DNA from: Bimuria novae-zelandiae CBS 107.79
Taxonomy: Eukaryota > Ascomycota > Dothideomycetes > Pleosporales > Didymosphaeriaceae
Direction: 5' to 3'
Assembly (NCBI GenBank): GCA_010015655.1
Contig: ML976689.1
Span: 360,248 to 424,247, forward strand
Length of the DNA stretch: 64,000 nt
Shown: positions 12,806 to 22,849 of the stretch, piece after piece
How positions within the stretch are numbered: position 1 is the first letter of the stretch
Layout of the letters: every line of letters starts with the position of its first letter
Made by a program: the position numbers and the translations under genes
The notes under the pieces: generated by a model
Seen by the model: only the letters and a program-made list of their open reading frames with translations
Told to the model about the DNA's origin: nothing
Database searches by the model: none

Positions 12806-15494
12806 CTATCTAACACTACCTCTTCCACGGTCTTCCAGTTCGACCTCTGCGTCCTCCTCGCTCTCCCGCGGCGCATCTCTGTCCCGGTCTCCATCTCTAT
12901 GCCTTCGCACCAACGGGCTCATCAGCCTGACGCCTTGTCCGCCGCCTGCTCTACTCCTCAGCTTTCTAAATAGTCCGTCTACCCACCCTGCTGCAGCCTT
13001 GATGACACCCCAAACCTTCTCCTGCCGCTCATCCAAATTTCTTGCAGCCTGTGGATTATCATGCGCTTCGACCTTGAATTGGTACTTGAGACAGTCTTTT
13101 ACAGTTACAAGGCCAGTGAGACGTCCGCGGTATTCAATCAGGATGACGCGCGGGCCCATCTTCTTGAAGAGCTCCATAACGGTCTCGAGTGGGAGGCGCG
13201 GGTGGACGGCCAGCGGTGTGGGGTCGATGAACTTGGAGAGGTCGACCTGGAGCTGACTGGATGTAGCAGCCATAGTGTCAAAGGAAGCTGATGAAATTGT
13301 AGACAAGGGTGTGACTGCGTCGGCATTGTTGCTGTTGGAAAAGATGAACGAGCAGCGTGCGTGACCTGGTGCCATCTGGTCTTTCTTAGCGCGGTCGATG
13401 GCATACCGCAGCTCTGTACGGCCGATGTAGCCGATTAGAGTTTTTGACTGTGCGTCCTCGACGATCGGATATCCTTGATACTGATTCTCATTCATTATAC
13501 GCTCCAATGTTCGCAACTCGAGACCAGTTGCAGCCAGCGATACGACGTGTGAGGCCATTACTTGAGAGACGGGTACGCCAAATGTGTGTTCTTCCTTGTT
13601 GTCCAAGAATGGGTAGCCGTTAAGATAGATCATTCGATCCGCAATGCCGCCATGACCGAATCGCTCGCTCACGGCCTTTGTGACACCAACGACGACCATT
13701 GTGGGCAAAATATAGGTCAGCGCACCTGTGATTTCGAACATTATAACTACAGTGGATACTGTGATGTGCATGATGCCGCTCAACGCGGCTCCGGCACCGA
13801 GAAAGGCATAGGTGCCTGGTGTGATGCACGGCACATCCGGCTGGCAGGCAGCGAAGAACGCCGAGTCGGGAAAAGATTCGTGGAGGTACTGTACGAATAT
13901 CCCAACCATCCTACCGAACGACGCTCCAATGGCCATGGAGGGTACAAAAATACCTGCGGGCACCTTGCACCCGAAAGAAATGATGACGAGAAGGGTGCGA
14001 AGTATCGTGGCGATAGCAAGCGATATCATCATGTGCCACCGATTCCCAGCTCTGCAATTGTTAGACACCCACATGTGAAGCGAGGGGGGAGACTTACTCG
14101 CAAAGCTCATCATAGTCATGATCGCCTTCACACTCTTGGAAGAGAATCTCCATGCTTTCTGTCATGTCGATCCTCAGGAACATGTTTGGGTAACAGACAA
14201 TGGCAGTGAGGACAGCCAGAACCACCGCCTCGGTGATCTGGTAGTTGGCAAGGTACTTCTTTCGGAAGACTTGCACTCTGAGATTCCATTTCATGACGAA
14301 TGCACCGTAGAGACCACCGAAGGCTCCGATGACAAGGTAGAACAGTATTTCGAAAAAGTGCCATGACCGATCATACTTGACCTGGAACATGACGAGTTGG
14401 CCGGTTCGAAAAGGGTTCATGGCGGCAAGGACAGCTGTCGCGACCAGAGCACAGAAGTAACTCCTCCACAGCGTTTTCAGCGGAAAGTAGTTGGACATCT
14501 CCTCCAGGGAGAAGAGTACACCTCCTATCGGACTACCAAAAGCGACAGCCACACCTGCCGCCGCACTTGCGCTGAGAATCTCTCGTGTCTTCGCAGCGTT
14601 CCGTCGATATTTGTCGAAAAAGCGCGATATGACATTGCCCGTGCATACCGCATAATGCACACTTGGTCCCTCTTTTCCTACAGACAATCCGGATGCGATA
14701 GCGAGCGGTAATCCGATCGATTTGATCAACAGGGTCCAGGCGCCCAGAAAACCCTTCATGACGAAGCCGGCGATGATGCACTTCATCTCTGAGATGCCCG
14801 ACCCTGCGGCGTACGGCGCAAAGCTCTTGACCAACGTAGCAGCTGTTGAGGAAAACAGCGCCGCGAAGAGAATGTAGAGAAGATAGTTCACGGGCCAGAA
14901 GCCGCTCCAGTGCTTCCATTCGGGACATCCTGTTGCACATCAGCGATCGTTTTGCAGGTGCTACTGCCGTCGCGCTGATATTTACGCACCATTTTCGGCG
15001 CCCCAGCAACAGAAGTTCTCGTTCAAATAGAAAGCCGTCTCGCAATGCCCCAGCTTGATATCAGCCAGCCATTCCGTGACAATGTTCAAGCATGCGGCGA
15101 TGAGCCCGATCGCTGCGCCCACGAGCGTGACCACAATCCAAGCTTGCCCGGCATCATATGCCTCGTAAAGTCTCCTTCTCCAGCCTATCCTGCCACTTCC
15201 GCCTATTCCAAGGGTATAGTTGTCCCGTTGTTTCCGCCTGGCTTTGCGCCGCAGCTGTTCGCGCGCTGCATCCTGCACCCAATCTATTGTTGTAAAATCT
15301 TCATATCGCTTGATCTCGGCGATTTCCTCGACAATCGCATGGCTCGCGGTTGCCTCGCGCGTGGCTTTGGGGTCATCTTCGGGGTCTGGCGGAAGCGAAT
15401 TGGAGGTTGGACGGCGGCGGAGCGAAGGTGCGAACGAGGATGATCGATTCAGGCGAGCACGGGACCTCGAGCGCGAGGCTGAGGTTCGATCCAT
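12806..15494 (-). CDS. CLC family voltage-gated chloride channel / Cl-/H+ antiporter with CBS domains
   Basis: Anion transporter of the CLC family; by analogy with fungal Gef1-type proteins it probably acts in endomembrane compartments. Three exons, 15494-14990, 14929-14098 and 14051-12806, are joined by GT-AG introns of 60 and 46 nt. They give 860 codons plus a stop with frame kept across both junctions. The N-terminus is basic and serine-rich, with the EDFTTIDWVQDAARE segment characteristic of fungal CLCs. Membrane helices start near residue 118. Selectivity motifs are GSGISE (211-216), GKEGPSVH with gating glutamate E255, GSPIGGVLFSLEE with a candidate proton glutamate at 311/312, and KVPAGIFVPSMAIG. 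Two CBS-like regions lie in roughly the last 250 residues. The gating glutamate suggests exchange rather than pure channel activity, which is inference. The ATG at 15494 begins MDRTSAS. The gene looks intact. Confidence 0.93.
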
Positions 15495-16388
15495 CGCATG
15501 GTTGGAACGATAGGAGCGGAATTCGGTGCGCGCGACGGTTTGTTCCTTCTTGGAGCTTCAGGCTGCAGGTGCGCTGGAGCTGTTGAAGCAGGAGCGCACG
15601 GCCACAGCCGTGTGGCGCACCTTCCTTCCTCGGCCGGCGTTCAACACTGAGGAATATCAACATGGGCTGCGAAACCATGTCTGCTGAAAATCTATACCCC
15701 GGGGCCAACGAGAGAATTCATCTTGTCTCTGTCTCTATTCTGATTGATCACAATTGCTGTTTTGCTGAACACACAAGAACCCAAGCTTTCCAAGTTCTGT
15801 GTAGTTTTCGCGACAAGGTATCTTAGTTCTACTTCCTTGAAAAATCAACGTAATGTCAAAACGTATATTCGAGGCATAAGGTCAGGGATATCTACGATGA
15901 AAATTATGCTTAAGACGATAAGAGAAGAAAATTGCGTGATGCATGGGCGACCTTCAATATTTTAGTGTGTGCATTGAAGTTCGTACCTTCCGTCGCTGCC
16001 TAGCGACGCCACCCGGAGTACAAGCCCACGACGACGCAGTACACAATCACGGATTATTTGATACTGTCTGTAAGTGCATTTCTCGATCGTACGGAGTTGT
16101 TATCATTTATACCTTATTCCGAGCAACGTGCATCAGGAACAGTTCAAGCTTCTTCAGGCACTGCTCAAGCTTTTTTTAGGCTGAATTAAGTTCAAACGGG
16201 AAGGAGCTTCGGTAGCTTCGTCATCCAGACCTGAGCACCAAAACTGACTCCACCTCTCTGCGACTATAAATCAGGTGTTCTGTCTTGTAGATTTAGCAGC
16301 GATAGAGCTCCTGCCGAATCATACAATCTGCCCTTAGTGATACATTATTAGCCTGGACTGCACAGGGGAACATCGCGTCGAAGTAACG
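15495..16388. other. Intergenic region, divergent promoters of CLC and carboxypeptidase genes
   Basis: About 0.9 kb between head-to-head genes, so it holds both promoters. The right part is moderately AT-rich. No coding region or repeat is supported. Confidence 0.55.
16265..16270 (+). promoter_or_regulatory. TATA-like box of the carboxypeptidase gene
   Basis: TATAAA lies about 120 bp upstream of the ATG at 16389, a plausible spacing for a fungal core promoter with a short leader. The assignment rests on position and sequence only. Confidence 0.35.
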
Positions 16389-17858
16389 ATGAAGCTCACT
16401 CTCGCCTTCCTGCTCCCAGCAGTAGCCTTTGCGGCTCGTCTATCTCAAATACCATTCCAAGAGACCCCGGAAGTAGAGGCCTTCCAAATTTACCAGAGCG
16501 AATATTCCGAACATCACTCAATTCGCATCAAACAACAGCAAAACAATTCTCTTTGCGATGCGCATTCAAAGCAATACACTGGCTGGCTCGACGTAGGTTC
16601 AAAACACCTTTTTTTCTGGTACTTCGAATCTCAAAACTCGCCATCTGAAGACCCTCTAGTCCTATGGCTCACCGGCGGACCAGGAGGCTCTTCCATGATA
16701 GGTATGCTCCAAGAGAACGGGCCCTGCTTAATCAACGAGGGCGGCAACGGAACCCACTACAACCAATACGGATGGAGTAAAAACGCAAACCTCCTCTTCA
16801 TCGACTCCCCCGCCGGCGTCGGCTTCTCCTACCTCGATGAAGGCATTCCCCTACCAGGCGACAGCTTCACCACCGCACAAGACCTCCACCACTTCCTCCA
16901 GATCTTCGTCGGCACCGTCTTCCCCTCCCTCGCAGACCGCGACTTCCACATCACCGGCGAGTCCTACGGCGGCCACTACTGCCCCGCTCTCGGGGCGCAA
17001 ATAGTCGCTCAAAACACCCTCTACCCCAAGCGCCAACAAGTCAATCTCCGCTCCATCTTCGTCGGCAACGCGTACGTCTCCCCCGTCGACACCGCCTTCG
17101 GCTACTGGGAAACCCTCTGCACGACCAACCCGGGCGTCTCCGAACCCATTTTCAACAAAACCCGCTGTGACATCATGGCGTCGAACCTCCCGCGCTGCCT
17201 CGACCTCGCGCGCCTGTGCTACGCGCACCCCGACCCGGCTATCTGCGCCGCCGGCTCTACCGTGTGCTGGGACGGCGTGATCTCCTATTACGACGGCGAG
17301 TCCGGGTCCGGCGGGTCCCGCAATCGCTTCGACATCACGACCCCTTGCAAGTCCGGCGACGACCTGTGCTACCTCGAAGCCGCCTGGGTGGAAAGCTACC
17401 TCAACCAGCCGCACGTATTTGATGCGCTGCACGTCCCCAAGGCCGTCGGGAACTACAGCATCTATAATATGAACGTGGAATTCGCGTTCGAGCTTACCGG
17501 CGACTTGGGCATCTCCCTGCAGCCGCAGGTCCTGTATCTGCTAGAGAATGGCGTGGATGTCCTATTTTATCAGGGAAACCTGGATTTGGCGTGTAATACG
17601 GCGGGAACGATGAAGTGGGCGGAGAGTATGGCGTGGACGGGGCAGCCAGCGTTTGTGGCGCAGGCGAGGAAGGCTTGGGAGCTTGAGGGGAGGGAGGTCG
17701 GGTGGTACAAGGAAGTGAAGGTTGAGACTGGCAGTGGAAGAGAGACCACGTTTGCGGTTAGTACTGTGGATGGTGCTGGGCATATGGTGCCGTATGATAA
17801 ACCGGAGGAGGCGTTGGCATTGGTGGATAGGTGGATTGGGAAGAGGAGCTTTGCTTGA
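16389..17858 (+). CDS. Secreted or vacuolar serine carboxypeptidase (peptidase family S10)
   Basis: Releases C-terminal amino acids from peptides. The 489-residue single exon starts with a hydrophobic signal peptide ([15 protein letters not shown]). S10 landmarks in order are the oxyanion-hole region [10 protein letters not shown] (93-102), [12 protein letters not shown] (137-148), nucleophile GESYGG with Ser192, acid Asp399 in [11 protein letters not shown], and His465 in GAGHMVP. Cysteines and several N-glycosylation sequons (for example NGT near 120 and NKT near 256) fit a secretory enzyme. The length is normal for the family and the triad is complete. The N-terminus is short with no long propeptide, which favours secreted fungal carboxypeptidases over the vacuolar CPY type, although either is possible. 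The codons are strongly C-ending in the middle of the gene. Confidence 0.95.
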   Translation: MKLTLAFLLPAVAFAARLSQIPFQETPEVEAFQIYQSEYSEHHSIRIKQQQNNSLCDAHSKQYTGWLDVGSKHLFFWYFESQNSPSEDPLVLWLTGGPGGSSMIGMLQENGPCLINEGGNGTHYNQYGWSKNANLLFIDSPAGVGFSYLDEGIPLPGDSFTTAQDLHHFLQIFVGTVFPSLADRDFHITGESYGGHYCPALGAQIVAQNTLYPKRQQVNLRSIFVGNAYVSPVDTAFGYWETLCTTNPGVSEPIFNKTRCDIMASNLPRCLDLARLCYAHPDPAICAAGSTVCWDGVISYYDGESGSGGSRNRFDITTPCKSGDDLCYLEAAWVESYLNQPHVFDALHVPKAVGNYSIYNMNVEFAFELTGDLGISLQPQVLYLLENGVDVLFYQGNLDLACNTAGTMKWAESMAWTGQPAFVAQARKAWELEGREVGWYKEVKVETGSGRETTFAVSTVDGAGHMVPYDKPEEALALVDRWIGKRSFA

Positions 17859-18069
17859 GAAGGGGATACGTTGAATATGGTGAAATGTAGTTGTCTTACG
17901 TAGCCGTAGAAGTCGAGATTAAAATCTAAGAGCAATAAGGACACTAGTTCTTAGTTATCTAGCCTGCTCGAGCACAACATTAAAGTGTATAAACTCGTAA
18001 GCTGATGGCCTAGGGCACTCCACGATATAGCACCAAATGCGCCAAAGCTCAAACGTACTCCGCCATCGC

Positions 18070-18720
18070 CTAATCGCTAATAAGGTACTCGTCTATACCC
18101 TTGCCCTTTATCTTATCCTCCAACGTGGATTCCTCGTGCGGCTGCCTGCGTTGCTTCGCATTGAAGTACTTGGTAATGATTTTGCCCCTAATAACGACGA
18201 CCAAGAACCAGATAATGAGCATCGCCACCGCTGCCTCGGTCAGAAAGTCTGAGACGTTGCCAATAAGTTCCTCCGTATCAGGAAGACCTCGCACACCTAT
18301 ATTAGCAACCAGCTGCGCGATGCTGAGATAGTTCTTGATGAAATTGGCCACAGAAATCTCTCAAGCACCAGGCGCCGGCTCAGCGAGCCAAGTGCCACCG
18401 TAAGCAGCACAGATGCCAGGCTCGACCTGGTAGACCGTCCCCTCGTGCATGATGTGACCCGCTCTGCACCAGACTAGTCGCTTTATATACCAGGTGTAGC
18501 CATGACCAGGGAAGCGATCATGTATTTTACTTACGAAATCTACATGTTGTCATCGACCTCGGCTAGCTTCGTGCCTATCGCGCCCATGGAGCCCTGAGTC
18601 TTGGGGCAGTCGTTCCTGAGTCTTAGGGCAGTCGTTGGTGTACTTATTATTGGGGTCCTTGTAGAAGGAACAGTGGAAGCAGAAGCCAATGGGGAGAAGA
18701 ACCACAAGATGCTGGGCGTG
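18070..18720 (-). pseudogene. Decayed small cysteine-containing membrane protein gene
   Basis: I do not recognise the family. One minus-strand frame looks protein-like from about 18720 to the stop at 18070 but carries two in-frame TGA codons, at 18552-18550 and 18363-18361. The upstream part contains GFCFHCSFYKDPNNKYTNDC, a cysteine-bearing segment. The middle has a WCRAGHIMHEG...GICAAYGG block. The last 93 codons hold one strong hydrophobic helix (AAVAMLIIWFLVVVI) and a charged tail. No convincing ATG was found for the long frame; another frame has an ATG at 18749. The stops could derive from TGG or CGA codons by transitions, consistent with decay at the edge of the repeat tract. A spliced functional gene is the alternative reading. 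Confidence 0.4.
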
Positions 18721-18752
18721 CTGCCGGGGTGAGCGGGCTTGTTACCCATGGC

Positions 18753-19790
18753 TAATGGATCGAGGGTGGATTGGGTATCGAGGGCTGGGTGAGATAGAGA
18801 GCTGTGAGCTGTAGAGGAAGCTCAAGAGTCGTGATCGAGAGCTATTATGTACTCGGTACTTACCAGTACTGAAAGCGCGTGCGGAGCATTCAGCTTGGAC
18901 CGCTTGGGGGTTTGACCAGGGCGAACGGATCAACTCGGTGTATATGTGTAAGCAGGTGGGTAGTAAGTGTAGAAAGAGTATATTGTGAATGTTAATCAGT
19001 GAATGATTGTGTATGTTACATAGAGTAATCAGAGGCTCGTATATAGTAGGCAAGCTAAGTCATGAGACTAATGTAGTCATATGATAGAGCTCTAGGCTGC
19101 TTATACAGCCCCTTTAGGTTTAAACGCATGTTTAAAGCTGATATTAGCTATAGGTCCCCTCTGACTTTGTAGGGCAGCTGAATTTTAGGGCCGAGAAGCT
19201 AGCTTTTAGTGCTAGTCTCAGTAATAGTACAGTCCCAGGTGGGTAGCCGTCCGCCGTCGCAGTGTAGGTGGATCTCGCTCTATACTATAGGCGTCCCTAG
19301 TAGTAGGACGTCTCCTAGAGCTAGTACTAAGGTCCTTATTGCTTTGCGTTCTGTACTGAGGTTGATGAGCCTTGTAGGTGGAGCTTAATACATAATGTGA
19401 GCATGTTTGCTCTGTGTAGGAGTTGAAATACAGCATAAAGCCAAGTACATGATAGAGCTGAGTACAGTGTAGAAGTACAGCGTAGTGCTGTGTACAGGAT
19501 AGAACTTAGTAGATGTATAGCCTCGTCAAACCTGTAAAAACCACATGGGAGAAACCAGGAAGAGTACTATACTATAGAGAAGCTTATTTAGTTTAAAGGA
19601 AATAATTAAAAGTAAAGAAGAGAAACCTAGTTCTCGTGCTTTTATTTAGGTAGTAGCTTAGTAAGGCTATTAGCTAGTTAATAGCTTATTCAGATATATA
19701 AGAGATTAACGTTATTTAATTAAGCTTCTTAATAAAGCTAGTAATAATAAATATTAACAGGTTATATAGTAGTCCTTAAAAAGAGGCGTA
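18753..19790. other. Transition from gene block into AT-rich repeat tract, no gene seen
   Basis: Base composition shifts progressively towards AT and CA/TG dinucleotides become rare, consistent with RIP-affected repeat DNA. Short open frames here have no recognisable content. Confidence 0.5.
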
Positions 19791-19795
19791 GTAGA

Positions 19796-20083
19796 TGTAA
19801 CGGCCAGCGATAATGCAGCCTTGCGGCTGGTGGATTGGCGCTATGTACAAAGACTCAAAGCTAAAGAAGAGAAAGGGATCGAGAGGGCCGAGCAGGCGGC
19901 ATATAGTCTGCCGCTGTCTGGTAACTGCCATCTCAATGCTGCAACTGCCCTCTCAGTGTAGCAGCTGCCATCTCACTGCTGCGACTGCCCTCTCAGTGTA
20001 GCAGCTGCCATCACAGCGTGGCAGCTGCCATCCATCGCCCTTGTGACGATGCCCAGATCACAGCAAGTCCCACGATCGTCACA
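19796..20083. mobile_element. Solo LTR of an LTR retrotransposon (288 bp)
   Basis: The segment starts TGTAACGG and ends CGTCACA, the TG...CA ends of an LTR. It is flanked by a perfect 5-bp target duplication GTAGA (19791-19795 and 20084-20088). No partner LTR or internal coding region adjoins it, so it is best explained as a solo LTR left by recombination. Its start resembles the Gypsy LTR at 38632 (TGTGACGG), suggesting a Gypsy origin, but this is weak. It is markedly less AT-rich than its surroundings. Confidence 0.8.
19919..20036. repeat. 20-bp tandem repeats inside the solo LTR
   Basis: About six diverged copies of a 20-bp unit of the form GCAGCTGCCATCTCACTGCT alternate with a GACTGCCCTCTCAGTGTA variant, giving a 40-bp higher-order period. 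They lie wholly inside the LTR. Confidence 0.75.
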
Positions 20084-20088
20084 GTAGA

Positions 20089-21760
20089 CGTAAGAAGCTA
20101 AATAGTTTACTAATTATTATAATATAGAAGGTGGTTATAATCTAAATTAAAACTAATTTATTTAAAAACTTTTTACTACTAAATTAGTGTAGTGCTTATA
20201 AATAATACAGCGACTAGCTTAGCTTCTATAGTTAACTTTATAATATAACGTTAAAGTGTTACTTTTTAGTCTATAAGTCTGCTAAATAGGAAGAAGATAT
20301 AGCCTTATAAGCTCTTATATATAAATTTATTATTAGCGTATAAAGTATTTATTACTCTAAAAAATTTAGGTTAAGGCTAGTTAGTTATATAGATAGATTT
20401 ATTTAAAATAAATACTATATAGTAGAGAGCTTGATCTTTAGTGCCTAGTAGGTAGGCAATTATCTAATAGGCTACGTTAAAATAACATATAAATAAATTT
20501 ATAAAAAACTTAGCTAGTTTAAAATAAGCTTTTTAAAATATTAGGTTAGATAGCTCTAGCATCGTAGCCTATAGACCTTATAAGCTAGGCATATTCATGC
20601 TTAGTAAAGTTATTTACCTAATCCTCTAACGGTAATAGCTCGTCTAGAGGCAGTGGTGTAGCTAGTGACTTTATATATAGCTTTAGTAAAGGATACTTCT
20701 AAGTAAGCTTCTCAATATATAAAGCTTATAATCGCTAAATAGAGCTATTCTCACGGTCTCTATGTGTTTAAATAACATAGAACGTTTGTAGCTCTCTTAG
20801 AGATTAAATCTTATATCGATGCAGGAGCTTCTGCTCGAAATTATATAGTATAGCTTTATAGGCTAGTAGACAGAGTACAATAATGTTATTTATATAGAAG
20901 AAGACTAAAAGCTTATTATTCTTCGTATAGGCTAAGCTTAGTAAGTGTCTTAGTAAGCTCTTTATACTAAAGTAGTAGTAAGGTCTTTAGGCCGTATAGA
21001 GCTTAATATAGTTTTTATAAATAATTAGAATAAAAAAATCTTTTTAGTAAGTAATAATAGACTAGTATTATAAGCTAAGCATTTGTAAACACGTTAATAG
21101 TATTATATTAATAAATCTTTATATTAAAGTAGGCAGCTATAGCAACTAGAGCTTAAAATATTTAAACTACTAAAGTAGCTACGTAAGTATCTTTAGTAGT
21201 TATTTATAAATCGCCTCGTACACAAATGCAAGCTTCATATTTTATAAAATATTTTTAATTATTAAGCTTAAATTTAAAGATTAATATTAAGAGGAGAATT
21301 TCTTAGTCTTATAGATTTAACTCTTACTAGGCAATCCTCTTATACGTGTCTTTTTATTTTATAATATTAATCTCCTGTTATATAGCCTAGAGAAAGCCTT
21401 CTTTATACGGAGATAGCGTCTTTATTACATCTCTATAAAGACGCGGTTCAGGAGGTCGCTTGGTGTAGTAAAATCGTGTTTTTAATGCTATAGCTAAGGT
21501 TGCTACGTGTACTAACGAATATATATTAATAAAGAAGCTACTACTTTTCCAAAATAGTTTTCTTATTCTTATTAATCTTTTAGGTAGTATATAAGACTAA
21601 TAAAGATTACTATTAATTAGTTCTTAATACTCTACTTAATTTAAGTCTATTTATAAGTTAAAGTCTAATATTTAGCGCTTGCGCTTTCTTAAGAATATAA
21701 ATATTAAAATTAGGCTAGCTAGGGTAGCTAATAATAAGCGTAGTAAGTTATTATAAGGTA
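20089..21760 (-). mobile_element. Decayed Copia-type retrotransposon fragment (RIP-mutated)
   Basis: Strongly AT-rich. On the minus strand near 21010-20740, scattered stops interrupt a frame with Copia reverse-transcriptase landmarks: an ALYGLK segment followed about 50 residues later by a degenerate DD-box region. No LTR pair was found for this fragment. The ends are approximate and other elements may be mixed in. Confidence 0.5.
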
Positions 21761-21765
21761 AGTTC

Positions 21766-22223
21766 TGTTAAGATCCCAAAGAGGTAGCTATTCTCTAAGG
21801 GGCTAAGGTTGGTTCTCGGGCAGGAGTACTAGTAGGACGGGAAAGGGTTGTAGTGATAGCTTGCGCCTGTCACTAATGGCGTTAGTATTAAAGGTGTGTA
21901 CAGCATAATTAAATCAATAAGGTTGCTTATTCAGATCTAAATAATAGATTAATAAACAGGTTAAACACGAATGCCTTAAGGGTATTCGTGTGGGTTTATA
22001 TATAAGAGGGGTAAACCTTACCGTCCATCTCTCTTTCTACTGTCCCTAGATTCCGATGGATGGTCGCGCCGTCCGTGGATGGTACACCTTCCACAATCTT
22101 GGCAGGATGGTATGTCTTGGCTGGATGGTACATCACGTGACCTCGGTTACGCGACCCCGCCGAGTGTCACTTCCACTGAGGCCCGTTGGTCCTCCGCGTT
22201 CCATACATGTTCAGATCCTAACA
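21766..22223. mobile_element. Solo LTR of an LTR retrotransposon (458 bp)
   Basis: Starts TGTTAAGATC and ends GATCCTAACA, so the termini form a short inverted repeat. It is flanked by the perfect 5-bp target duplication AGTTC (21761-21765 and 22224-22228). A TATATAAGAG box lies near 22000, preceded by a small hairpin (CACGAATGCC paired with GGTATTCGTG). The composition is near normal, so it is younger than, or escaped, the mutation seen around it. Confidence 0.85.
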
Positions 22224-22228
22224 AGTTC

Positions 22229-22473
22229 TATAAGATACTATAAACTTTAGTAGTCTTTATTTAACTTAGTGTTAAAAGCTACTAATAGTAATTTCTTATT
22301 TAGTATAGGGTTATTATTACTCTTTACGTTAATTAGGTTTATTCTGCAATAGTAACAGTCTATCTAGACTAGTCTAGATCTAATATAAGCTTATCTTCTA
22401 ATAAATCTTCTATAGAGCTAACTTAGCTACATAATAAAAGTAATTAATACTTATAGGTAAATTGCACTAGTTT
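22229..22473. other. AT-rich spacer between solo LTR and Copia element
   Basis: About 245 bp of RIP-like AT-rich sequence with no recognisable feature. Confidence 0.4.
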
Positions 22474-22478
22474 AGAGC

Positions 22479-22720
22479 TATTGGCTTCAAACCTGCGCAA
22501 CACTGCTATGGCTTTTACCGCCATGCAGTTTGCCTGCGGTTTATTACGCAGTTTGCCTGTAGTTTATTACGCTAGTCCTAATTAGGCTAGTAGGGGACAA
22601 ACTACGCTCGATAAATACTTCTTACAATAGCCCACCACAATAGATCTGCAATTAAGAATTAAATCAATACTACATCGTTGCAACGAAGTCTTGATCTAAT
22701 AGCCTATTGCCATATTAATA
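22479..22720 (+). repeat. 5' LTR of the Copia element
   Basis: 242 bp, co-linear with the 3' copy at 28446. Differences between the two are mostly C/T and G/A, as expected of RIP. The ends are mutated from TG/CA to TA/TA. Confidence 0.9.
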
Positions 22721-22849
22721 CTAATTAGTGGTTGCTACACTACAGATTGGTAAGATATACTGTGTACAGGGAATCTCAGCGCACGTTTCAGGCTAAGTAT
22801 TCTGGCGATAGAAGCGGTTAGCGCATGCCTCCTCCCCTACCAAGGCCCA

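Noticed and set aside
13562..14209. 215-codon plus-strand open frame
   Set aside because: Antisense to CLC exons and an intron; composition is a reflection of the CLC coding sequence.
16851..17432. 193-codon minus-strand open frame
   Set aside because: It is antisense to the C-ending codon-rich centre of the S10 carboxypeptidase gene and has no domain; a shadow of the real gene.
19919..20036. CRISPR-like periodic repeat
   Set aside because: The 20-bp units are contiguous without unique spacers and lie in an LTR of a eukaryotic genome; a plain tandem repeat.
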